Source: Anderseniella sp039978075
Lineage (GTDB): Bacteria > Pseudomonadota > Alphaproteobacteria > Rhizobiales > Aestuariivirgaceae
Assembly: GCA_039978075.1 (NCBI GenBank)
Contig: JBDWCA010000002.1
Coordinates: 558,001-622,000, forward strand
Reading direction: 5' to 3'
Length of the DNA: 64,000 nt
Shown: positions 24,253-32,050 of the stretch, in pieces
How the letters are laid out: each line of letters begins with the position of its first letter
How positions within the stretch are numbered: the first letter of the stretch is position 1
Notes under the pieces: model-generated
What the model saw: the letters and a program-made list of their open reading frames with translations, nothing else
Databases searched by the model: none
Told to the model about the DNA's origin: nothing
Translations under genes and position numbers: made by a program

Positions 24253-26739
24253 ATGACAGACACCCCGCTGCCGCCAAAGAACGCTGAAAAGTTCAATACT
24301 GTCTGCCAGTTTTGCATCGTCGGGTGCGGATACAAGGTGTTCAAGTGGCCGGAAGGCGAAGATGGTGGCTCAGCTCCCGACCAGAACGCCCTCAATATCG
24401 ACTTTCGGGAACAACAGCCGGCGCTTGGAGCCTGGGTCGCGCCGCTGGCGCACTCGGTGATCACCCAGAAGGACGGACGTTACAACGTTGCCATCCTGCC
24501 CGATGACAACTGTCGGGTGAATTCGGGTTTGGCATCCGTGCGCGGTGCCGGATTGGCGGCAAGCCTGTACCGGCCGGACGGCCCTACCAAGAGCCGGTTG
24601 ACGTCACCTGCGGTCCGGTCCGGCGGATCATCTGAAGCTGTTGATTGGGATGAAGCGGCCGATCTGGGCGCGCGTATCATCAAGGCTGTTATCGATCGTT
24701 GGGGGCCGAACTCGGTCGGCATGAAATTCTTCGATCACGGCGGCGGTGGTGGTGGTTTTGAAAACAACTGGGCGGTCGGGCGTTTCTTTTTTTCCGGCGT
24801 CAAGACCACTACGATCTCGATCCATAACCGACCCGCCTACAATTCAGAAGTGCATGCAGCAGGTGATGCGGGAATTGCGCCGCTGACCAATGCGTATCTC
24901 GATGCGCAACTCGCCGATACCATCATGATAGTCGGCGCCAATCCATACGAGACGCAGACCAATTATTTCCTGAACCATATGGTGATGAACCTTGCCGGAA
25001 CCTCAAAGGGATTGAAGGAAAGCGCCTTTCCCGGCGAAGCGGCCGCCAGCGGGCGAATGATCATCGTCGATCCGCGCCGGACCATGACCGTTGCAACTGC
25101 GGAAAACGCAGCTGGAGCTGAAAACATCCTGCATCTGCAGAATGAGCCGGGATCGGACATCTGGCTGCTGAATGCCATTGCAAGGGTCATTCAGGAACGC
25201 AGCTGGCATGACACCGGCTTCATCCGCAAACATACCGAGGTCCAGACCTACGAAAGCTACCAGCGTTCGACGCTGATGCTGGACCGTGATCTGGACGAGT
25301 TTCTTGGCGAAGCGTCACAACGCTCCGGCATCGCGATCCCTGACATCGTCAAGGCGGCTGAATGGATTGCAAAACCCAAGCCAGGCAAGGCGCGGCGCCG
25401 GACATTGTTCCACTACGAAAAGGGTCTGATCTGGGGTTACAAGAACTATGAGAATGTGGCCAGCATTATCGACCTTGCCCTGCTGACCGGCAATCTGGGC
25501 CGTCCCGGCACCGGATGCAGCCGATTGGGCGGGCATCAGGAAGGCTATGTGCGCCCTCCGGCAAATGCAGCGAGACCTGCCCGCAATATCGACGAGGCGG
25601 TCAGGCGTGGCGAAACCAAGGTGTTCTGGGTCGGCGGCTGCAACCCGGTGCAGACGACCCTGCGCGCCGAAGCTCTCGCGGGAAGTCTGAAAGATCGCGG
25701 TCAACTGGTATCTGATGCACTGGCCCAGACCCGGGATCGCCCGGCAGAAGAACGCGTTATCGCAGTGGTCGAAGCCCTGAAACAGGGTGGCATTTTCCTT
25801 ATCGGACAGGACATCTATCCGACCTCGACAACCGACCTTGCTCATCTGGTGCTGCCGGCAGCGACCTGGGGCGAATACAACATGACGTCGATCAACGGCG
25901 AGCGCAGACTGCGCCTCTACCAGAAGTTCATGGATCCGCCCGGCGACGCCCTGCCGGACTGGGCCATCATGGCCCGGTTCGCCCGCCGGCTGCACGCACT
26001 TTATACCGCCGACAGGAACCCTGAAATGGCGAACCGGTTCCTGGATTTTGACTGGTCTGATGACGAGGCGGTTTTCATAGACGCCAGGTACACATTTTCC
26101 GGCAAGTCGAGTGACCCCATGGAAGGCTATGCAGGTGTTGATTATGACGTACTGCGCGCGCTGGGCAACGATGGTATTCAGACCCCGACACGGCTGATCA
26201 ACGGTGCACTGGTCGGCACGGAACGCCTGTATGAAGACAGGAAATTCGGAACACCGTCCGGCAAGGCGAAGTTCATCCCGGCACCGCCTCCCTGGAAAGG
26301 CTATGCCGCTGTTGTCGAGACCCAGCGCAAGAACCACAGGTTCTGGATCAATAACGGCCGCTCCAACCACATCTGGCAAACGGCATTTCATCACAAATAC
26401 CTTGAATTTTATCGCGAACGCGCGCCGGTCCCGTATCTTGAAATTCACCCCGCTGACGCGGCTGCAATGGCAATCGAGGCGGGCGATCTGGTTGAGGTCT
26501 ATAATGAAACCGGGTCAGTTCAGGCGATGGCCTATCCCGCAGACGCCGTCAAACCGGGGCACTGCTTCATGCTGTTCGGACAGCCGCGCGGGGCCGTGGG
26601 TGATCTGATTTCCGATCATGTCGATCCCGACACCACAATTCCCTGGTACAAGGGTGTGTGGGCCGATATCCGCCGCATAGGCCCGGTGCCCGAACTGTCG
26701 GCAACCGTGTCGTTCAAACCGACCAATTTTGCAGGATAG
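24253..26739 (+). CDS. aioA: Arsenite oxidase large (molybdopterin) subunit
   Basis: The protein has 828 residues, the normal AioA length. Cys18, Cys21 and Cys25 (CQFCIVGC) form the [3Fe-4S] motif, and Ser95 replaces the fourth Cys as in known AioA. The arsenite-site pattern is retained: His191 and Glu199 (HNRPAYNSE), Arg424 and His428 (RLGGH), with spacing identical to His195/Glu203/Arg419/His423 of the Alcaligenes enzyme. YKNYENVASIIDLAL and GGHQEGYVRPP are also AioA hallmarks. It oxidises As(III) to As(V) in the periplasm. Iodate reductase IdrA is a relative, but no idrP1/P2 peroxidases occur here and arsRDA is nearby, so AioA is preferred. Confidence 0.92.
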   Translation: MTDTPLPPKNAEKFNTVCQFCIVGCGYKVFKWPEGEDGGSAPDQNALNIDFREQQPALGAWVAPLAHSVITQKDGRYNVAILPDDNCRVNSGLASVRGAGLAASLYRPDGPTKSRLTSPAVRSGGSSEAVDWDEAADLGARIIKAVIDRWGPNSVGMKFFDHGGGGGGFENNWAVGRFFFSGVKTTTISIHNRPAYNSEVHAAGDAGIAPLTNAYLDAQLADTIMIVGANPYETQTNYFLNHMVMNLAGTSKGLKESAFPGEAAASGRMIIVDPRRTMTVATAENAAGAENILHLQNEPGSDIWLLNAIARVIQERSWHDTGFIRKHTEVQTYESYQRSTLMLDRDLDEFLGEASQRSGIAIPDIVKAAEWIAKPKPGKARRRTLFHYEKGLIWGYKNYENVASIIDLALLTGNLGRPGTGCSRLGGHQEGYVRPPANAARPARNIDEAVRRGETKVFWVGGCNPVQTTLRAEALAGSLKDRGQLVSDALAQTRDRPAEERVIAVVEALKQGGIFLIGQDIYPTSTTDLAHLVLPAATWGEYNMTSINGERRLRLYQKFMDPPGDALPDWAIMARFARRLHALYTADRNPEMANRFLDFDWSDDEAVFIDARYTFSGKSSDPMEGYAGVDYDVLRALGNDGIQTPTRLINGALVGTERLYEDRKFGTPSGKAKFIPAPPPWKGYAAVVETQRKNHRFWINNGRSNHIWQTAFHHKYLEFYRERAPVPYLEIHPADAAAMAIEAGDLVEVYNETGSVQAMAYPADAVKPGHCFMLFGQPRGAVGDLISDHVDPDTTIPWYKGVWADIRRIGPVPELSATVSFKPTNFAG

Positions 26740-26743
26740 GCCC

Positions 26744-27676
26744 ATGCTCAGACTAGCCATTCTTGTATTCATGCTGGCGATTTCGCCCCTGGCAGCTCAG
26801 GACATCGTGGATGGCGGTGAGTACCAGGGCGGTCAGTACGCCAATCAGAAACTGGACAACACTTCGGCAATCGGGGCTAATTTTTCCGGCGCCGACCTGT
26901 CCGGTGCAAGTTTTCGTGGCGCTGATCTGCGCGAGGCGTATTTTCGCGGTGCCGATCTGTCAGGTGTGGATTTCGCAGGCGCAAATCTGGGTAATGCAGA
27001 TTTGACATTCGCCGACCTTAGTGGCGCGAACCTGTCCGGCAGCTTTCTGGCCAAGTCCAGGATGACCGGAGCGAACCTGGCAGGCGCCGATCTGCAGGCT
27101 GCGTTTCTGCCTGGCGCCAACCTGACGCGGGCCAGGCTGATGAAAGCCAATCTCAGCGGTGCAATGCTGCGCGATGCCAATTTGTTTCAAGCCGACCTCA
27201 GGGGCGCGAATCTGACCGGCACAATGTTGGGAGCGCTTGCGCCTGGCAATGATGCGCCGGCCGCGGCCCGATTGAAGGCTGCAAACCTCTCAGGCGCCAT
27301 CCTGGTCAATGCCGATTTGAAAAGTGTGGATTTCAGCGAGGCCGATCTTACGACGGCTAATTTTTCCGGTGCCGATCTTGCGCTGGCCATCCTGAGCTGG
27401 ACCGATGCGGAGGATGCCAATTTCACCAAGGCAAACCTGTCGGGAGCAGTTGTAAAGGGGGCACGGTTTGGCAATGCCAATCTTGCGGAAGCCGATATGG
27501 CCCTGATGCGTGCTGCCGGCACCAACTTTTCCAATGCCAACTTCACAGGCGCGTCGCTGACAGGTGCTGATTTGTCTTTGGCAAATATAACAAACGCCAA
27601 TTTCAAGAATGCTGATCTGGAAAACATTCGGACCGATGGTGCTGTTGGCGGCACGTCTCTTCAAGTGGGGAATTAA
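26744..27676 (+). CDS. Exported pentapeptide-repeat protein
   Basis: The 310-residue product starts with a signal peptide (MLRLAILVFMLAISPLAA) and is otherwise an almost unbroken run of A(D/N)LxX pentapeptides, which should fold as a right-handed quadrilateral beta-helix of about ten to twelve coils. ATG 26744 follows GGATAGG and lies 4 bp after the aioA stop; the aquaporin gene starts 1 bp after its own stop. Pentapeptide proteins act as DNA mimics in the cytoplasm, but an exported version is more likely a scaffold or structural partner. A role in organising AioBA in the periplasm is possible but unproven. Confidence 0.88.
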   Translation: MLRLAILVFMLAISPLAAQDIVDGGEYQGGQYANQKLDNTSAIGANFSGADLSGASFRGADLREAYFRGADLSGVDFAGANLGNADLTFADLSGANLSGSFLAKSRMTGANLAGADLQAAFLPGANLTRARLMKANLSGAMLRDANLFQADLRGANLTGTMLGALAPGNDAPAAARLKAANLSGAILVNADLKSVDFSEADLTTANFSGADLALAILSWTDAEDANFTKANLSGAVVKGARFGNANLAEADMALMRAAGTNFSNANFTGASLTGADLSLANITNANFKNADLENIRTDGAVGGTSLQVGN

Positions 27677-28543
27677 ATGACAACCGAAACATCTCCGACC
27701 GATACGCCCACCGAGCAGGTATCCAGTCAACCGTCCATGATGACCGCCGCTGCCGGGGAACTCTTCGGCACTTTTATCCTGGTGTTCTTTGGTGTCGGGG
27801 CCGTTCAGGCTGCCGTCGCTGCAGGTGCTCAGACAGGACTGTGGCAGGTCGCAGTTGTCTGGGCCATCGGAGTGAGCCTGGCGATCTATGCCACTGCGGC
27901 TTATTCAGGCGCGCATATCAACCCGGCCATCACACTGGTTGCAATCGTCTATGACCGGATGTCGATTCCGTTGGGCATTGTCTACATGATCGCCCAATTG
28001 GTCGGTGCCATGCTGGCCGCTCTTGTACTTTATGCGATGTTTGCCGAGGCAATTCTGGAGTTTGAGCGACAGCGTGGTCTGTTGCGCGGCGGGCCGGGCA
28101 GTGAGTTGTCGGCCATGATGTTCGGCGAGTACTTCCCGAACCCGGCGGTGTTCGGTACGGATGAAACCGCATGGCGTGTGGTGTCTGAAAAGCGCGCTTT
28201 TATTGCCGAGATGGTCGGCACGGCCGTTCTGGCGTTTATGGTCGGCGCCCTGACCAGCGAGAAAAACATGGCGCGGCCGCCGGCCGCAATCACCGCCATT
28301 ATCATAGGAATTACGGTTGCGGGTATCATATCAATCGTTGCCCCGCTCACCCAGGCCGCGCTGAACCCGGCCCGTGATCTTGGTCCCAGGATTGTGTCGT
28401 TTTATCTGGGCTGGGGTGAAATCGCCATTCCGGGCCCGCGTGGCGGATGGTTGACCGTCTATGTGGCCGCACCCTTCCTGGGCGCCCTTATCGGCGGCGG
28501 TATCCAGCGGCTCCTGGCAAGGCTTGCCCCTGATGCAGATTGA
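27677..28543 (+). CDS. Aquaglyceroporin (MIP family), probable arsenite/metalloid channel
   Basis: This 288-residue channel has six transmembrane segments plus two half-helices carrying HINPAIT and LNPARD. The NPARD aspartate is typical of glycerol-type aquaporins, which conduct neutral As(OH)3. A hydrophilic 20-residue N-terminus and a periplasmic or cytoplasmic loop of about 50 residues (RGGPGSELSAMMFGEYFPN) are unusual insertions. In Sinorhizobium an aquaglyceroporin (AqpS) replaces the arsenite pump in the ars operon. Here, with arsRDA lacking arsB and AioBA in the periplasm, it could let cytoplasmic arsenite flow out to be oxidised. Confidence 0.88.
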   Translation: MTTETSPTDTPTEQVSSQPSMMTAAAGELFGTFILVFFGVGAVQAAVAAGAQTGLWQVAVVWAIGVSLAIYATAAYSGAHINPAITLVAIVYDRMSIPLGIVYMIAQLVGAMLAALVLYAMFAEAILEFERQRGLLRGGPGSELSAMMFGEYFPNPAVFGTDETAWRVVSEKRAFIAEMVGTAVLAFMVGALTSEKNMARPPAAITAIIIGITVAGIISIVAPLTQAALNPARDLGPRIVSFYLGWGEIAIPGPRGGWLTVYVAAPFLGALIGGGIQRLLARLAPDAD

Positions 28544-28569
28544 CACCGGGACAACCGGAAGGGTGTGTG

Positions 28570-29577
28570 ATGGCAGATAAGTTCAGCGAGATGCTGGCCG
28601 AGCGCGATTGGTTGCTTGCAGACGGGGCAACGGGAACCAACTACTTCGCAGCCGGGCTCAAATCGGGTGAACCGCCGGAAAACTGGAATGCCGATCAGCC
28701 GGATAAGGTGCGCGACCTGCACACGGCTTTTATCGAAGCCGGCTCGGATATCATACTGACCAACAGCTTCGGCGGCAGTTGCCGTAGGCTGATGATGCAT
28801 GGTGCGCAAGATCGCGTGCATGAAATCAATTCCCGCGCCGCTCAACTTGCCCGCAGTGCCGCGGATGCAGCCAGCCGTCCGGTCATCGTTGCAGGATCTC
28901 TGGGGCCGACCGGTGATCTGCTCGAACCGCTGGGCATGCTGACGCGCGATGAAGCAAAGGATGCGTTTCGCGATCAGGCATTGGCTCTGGCCGATGGCGG
29001 GGTGGACATTCTGTGGTGTGAAACCATGTCGGCTGAAGACGAAGTCGGGGCTGCTGTGGAAGCGTGTTCAGAGACCGGTTTGCCGATCGTGGTCACTATG
29101 AGCTTTGACAGCGGTGGCCGCACCATGATGGGAATCAAACCGGCAGACTGGCCGGAAATAGCGGCGCGAATGCCGTCGCCGCTGACCGCTTACGGGGCCA
29201 ACTGCGGTGTCGGTCCGGCTGAACTGCTCGCCACTGTTATCGGCATGTCGGACGCAGCCCCGCCCGATACCTTGCTCATTGCCAAGGGCAACTGCGGCAT
29301 GCCGGAACTCACTGATGCCGGCATTGAGTACACCGGCACCACCGAGCTTATGGCGGATTATGCCCGCCTGGCTCGCGATGTCGGCGTGCAGATAATTGGC
29401 GGTTGCTGCGGGACGACACCCGCTCATATCGCCGCCATGCGGCAGGCCCTGGAAGCCCATGTCCCGACGGCCAGACCTTCGATTCCGGAAATCATCGAAA
29501 CCCTTGGCGAGGTGTCGAAACTGGCCATGGGGACCGATGCTGCCGCAGAGGCAAAGGCGCGCCGCCGGCGTCCGTAG
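28570..29577 (+). CDS. Homocysteine S-methyltransferase family protein (BHMT/MetH-N-like)
   Basis: The 335-residue TIM-barrel protein has DGATGTN near the start, LTNSFGG, GSLGPTGD, ANCGVGP and IGGCCGTTPAHI; the Cys of ANCG and the Cys-Cys pair are the three zinc ligands. ATG 28570 follows GGAAGGG. Family members transfer methyl to homocysteine from betaine, S-methylmethionine, DMSP or methyl-cobalamin domains. As last gene of the metF-aioBA operon it may capture methyl groups as methionine or directly demethylate a betaine-like donor. Arsenobetaine is a chemically similar candidate substrate, but this is inference. Confidence 0.9.
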   Translation: MADKFSEMLAERDWLLADGATGTNYFAAGLKSGEPPENWNADQPDKVRDLHTAFIEAGSDIILTNSFGGSCRRLMMHGAQDRVHEINSRAAQLARSAADAASRPVIVAGSLGPTGDLLEPLGMLTRDEAKDAFRDQALALADGGVDILWCETMSAEDEVGAAVEACSETGLPIVVTMSFDSGGRTMMGIKPADWPEIAARMPSPLTAYGANCGVGPAELLATVIGMSDAAPPDTLLIAKGNCGMPELTDAGIEYTGTTELMADYARLARDVGVQIIGGCCGTTPAHIAAMRQALEAHVPTARPSIPEIIETLGEVSKLAMGTDAAAEAKARRRRP

Positions 29578-29599
29578 ACGTGGTCGGGTGAGTTTGGTC

Positions 29600-29701
29600 T
29601 AGAGCAACATGGGTTCAGACGAACCCATAAAGTTGCTCTAACACTTTGGAAGCGATCAGGTTTATGATTTTTGGTTGATTCACCCAAAAATCATCCTGAT
29701 C
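29600..29701. repeat. Double-hairpin intergenic palindromic element
   Basis: Two long hairpins lie in tandem just after the operon. The first pairs TAGAGCAAC and ATGGGTTC with GAACCCAT and GTTGCTCTA (29600-29640, with two unpaired A). The second pairs GATCAGG and ATGATTTTTGG with CCAAAAATCAT and CCTGATC (29654-29701). The structure resembles dispersed palindromic units common in alphaproteobacteria and may also end transcription. Copy number cannot be judged from one window. The segment 29702-29832 holds no gene, only a short ATTGAC/GTCAAT repeat at 29760-29776. Confidence 0.7.
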
Positions 29702-29832
29702 TAGCAGCACTCAAGACTCTGTAAATCTTCATTTTTTTGACCTTCAGGCACAGAATCTGATTGACCGTCAGTCAATAAGCTTTAATCATTCAAATGTTCT
29801 AGGTTCTCTGGATGCAGGCAAGTCTGATTTGT

Positions 29833-30000
29833 ATTCGGAGCTAAGAGGGAATGTGGAAGGGTCGCGTAGATTGACCCCTGCCACAGCTGCCCCCGCAACT
29901 GTGAGCGCTGAGGTTGTCCGAAAAGACCACTGGGATGAATTTTCCGGGAAGGTTGGGCAGCCGTTGAAGCGTGAGCCAGGAGACCTGACTTAGAGCCGTC
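29833..30000 (+). promoter_or_regulatory. Cobalamin riboswitch controlling btuB operon
   Basis: Conserved elements appear in order: GAGCTAAGAGGGAATGTGG, CCTGCCACAGCTGCCCCCGC followed by AACTGTGAG, CCACTGGG, GGGAAGG and the B12 box GCCAGGAGACCTG (29975-29987). This is the adenosyl/methylcobalamin aptamer layout. Downstream, 30001-30140 contains hairpin-forming sequence including GGTGGTTTCGTTCCATCACC, plausibly the expression platform before the btuB start at 30170. Cobalamin binding should shut off B12 uptake genes. Confidence 0.93.
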
Positions 30001-30169
30001 CACCTCATCCTGGTGCGGGGAAGCATCGGGAGCTGTTGCATTCCTGCAGTGGTGGTTTCGTTCCATCACCGCTTGCGGGGCAGCAAGAAGTGGCTCGTTT
30101 CACGCCACCAATCCCCAAGAGCACAGTAAGAACTACAGCTCCCGGCCATGGCCGGACTATGGGGACAAA

Positions 30170-32050
30170 ATGAAACTACTATCCAAATCCGTTTTGCTAC
30201 GGGCAGCGTCGCCCTTGGTGCTGCTTGCTGCAATTTCTACAGCGCAGGCGGAAACCTTCGATATCGGCGAGATCGTTGTGACACCGAACCGGACCAAATC
30301 TGACAAGGCCAAGGTGGGTTCGGTTGTCGATACCGTCAGCAAAAAAGACATTGATGCCCAGCGGCTGCCAACCGTGCAGGAATTTCTGGCCCAGGAACCG
30401 GGTGTGAGTATTTCAACGCAAGGCGGTGCCGGACAGGAAACGACGCTGGTGGTTCGCGGTGCCGACAAGAAATACGTCAAGACGCTGTGGAACGGCATCG
30501 ACATATCAGACACCTCGGCTCCACAGGTTCAGGTCTCTCCTGAGCACCTGCTGACCGGAGGCGTGCAAAGCATTGAAATTCTCAAAGGGTCGCAGAGCAC
30601 CCTGTACGGGGCTGACGCTGTTGCAGGTGTCATCGGCATTTCCACCCTTGGCGACTTTGAAGAAGGCATCCGCTACATCGTGTCCGGTGAGGCCGGTTCT
30701 TACGGCACATTTCGCGGGTCGCTGTCAGCGCAAGGGGCCACTGCGGACGGCAGCCGGTTTGCCGCCAGCGTATCGGGCCTGACCACGGACGGCATTTCCG
30801 CCGCGGACCGCCGCAATGGCAATCCGGAACGAGACGGCTACGATAATGTCACCGTGTCCCTGGCTGGCGAAAAAGTGCTGGATCAGTATCTGACGGCGTT
30901 CGCTTCCCTGCTTTATATCGATAGCCGGACCGAGTTTGATAACGGTGGCGCAGCCCCGTCCGACAATCCCGACAATGTGGCAGACCGCAGGCAACTTGCT
31001 GGTCGGGCTGGCCTGACGGCAACCTCGCTCGACGGGCGCTGGACCAATACCGTGTCGGTGCAGATCAACGACATAACGCGGCGGTCCTTCACCACATCCC
31101 AATTCGGACCGTTCACGTTCGAGCCGAGCAGCCTGCGCCAGAAGGGCGACTGGTTGAGCCAGTACGAACTGAACGACCAGGTAACGCTGCAGGCAGGCGC
31201 CGATTATGAGCGCCAGTCATTTGACACCGGGTTTTCCGGCAATGAGATCTGGATTGCAGGTGGCTGGGGTCAGGTCATCTACACGCCGATGGAAAACCTG
31301 ACGCTGACGGGTGCGGTGCGCCATGACGAACATGGTGATTTCGGTGGTTTCACGACATGGCGCACAACCGCGGCTTATCTGTTTAACGAGACGGGCACCA
31401 AGCTGCGCGGCTCAGTTGGCACCGGCTTTCGGGCACCAAGTCCTTTCGAGATCGGATATGATCCTTTTGGTCCGCTGGGTCCAAACACCGATCTGCAGCC
31501 GGAGGAAAGCTTTTCCTGGGATGTGGGCGTGGACCAGACCTTGCTTGACGGCGCCCTGACGGCGAGCTTCACCTACTTCGAGCTCGATACGGACAACCTG
31601 ATCGACTATGACTTCATCACCGATTCCTATTTCCAGACAACCGGCACCACAAGGCGCAACGGTATTGAAGCCCAGGTTCGCTATGCAGTTAATGACTGGA
31701 TAGACGTGATGGCTGCCTATACGTTCACGCGTGCCAATAATGCGGACGGGACACGGCGCCCGCGCGTTCCCAGGCATGATGTCGTGCTGGGCATGTTTAC
31801 CCGCCCGGCCGACAACTGGACCACATCAACCACCGTGCGCATTGTCGAAGATACCGTGGACACGGTTGGCGGAGCGCTGGTGCCGCTGGATGATTATGTG
31901 CTGGTCAACGCCAAGGTGGGCTATTCCCCCATGGAAGGCATGGAGCTTTATGTACGCGGCGAAAACCTGCTCGACGAAAAGTACCAGGTCGTCAGAGGCT
32001 ATGGCACCCCGGGTGCATCGGTCTATGGCGGGTTTGTGTACCAGTTCTGA
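30170..32050 (+). CDS. btuB: TonB-dependent vitamin B12 outer-membrane receptor
   Basis: The 626-residue receptor has a signal peptide ending near AQA, a TonB box-like segment (FDIGEIVVTPNRT), a plug domain (residues about 40-160 with EPGVSISTQGGAGQETTLVVRG and GSQSTLYGADAVAGVI) and a 22-strand barrel ending in Phe (FVYQF). Plug motifs and length match BtuB. Control by a cobalamin riboswitch and linkage to btuFCD make B12 the likely ligand. The stop overlaps the btuF start, so the operon is tightly coupled. Confidence 0.94.
   Translation: MKLLSKSVLLRAASPLVLLAAISTAQAETFDIGEIVVTPNRTKSDKAKVGSVVDTVSKKDIDAQRLPTVQEFLAQEPGVSISTQGGAGQETTLVVRGADKKYVKTLWNGIDISDTSAPQVQVSPEHLLTGGVQSIEILKGSQSTLYGADAVAGVIGISTLGDFEEGIRYIVSGEAGSYGTFRGSLSAQGATADGSRFAASVSGLTTDGISAADRRNGNPERDGYDNVTVSLAGEKVLDQYLTAFASLLYIDSRTEFDNGGAAPSDNPDNVADRRQLAGRAGLTATSLDGRWTNTVSVQINDITRRSFTTSQFGPFTFEPSSLRQKGDWLSQYELNDQVTLQAGADYERQSFDTGFSGNEIWIAGGWGQVIYTPMENLTLTGAVRHDEHGDFGGFTTWRTTAAYLFNETGTKLRGSVGTGFRAPSPFEIGYDPFGPLGPNTDLQPEESFSWDVGVDQTLLDGALTASFTYFELDTDNLIDYDFITDSYFQTTGTTRRNGIEAQVRYAVNDWIDVMAAYTFTRANNADGTRRPRVPRHDVVLGMFTRPADNWTTSTTVRIVEDTVDTVGGALVPLDDYVLVNAKVGYSPMEGMELYVRGENLLDEKYQVVRGYGTPGASVYGGFVYQF

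Noticed and set aside
25315..26448. 377-residue minus-strand frame inside aioA
   Set aside because: Antisense of conserved AioA coding sequence; no independent support.
24253..26739. Iodate reductase IdrA as identity
   Set aside because: No idrP1/idrP2 peroxidase genes nearby, arsenite-site residues match AioA and arsRDA is in the same island; kept only as an alternative.
27187..27654. Repetitive minus-strand frame with Ala/Ser/Pro periodicity
   Set aside because: Periodicity is the mirror of the pentapeptide repeats on the plus strand.
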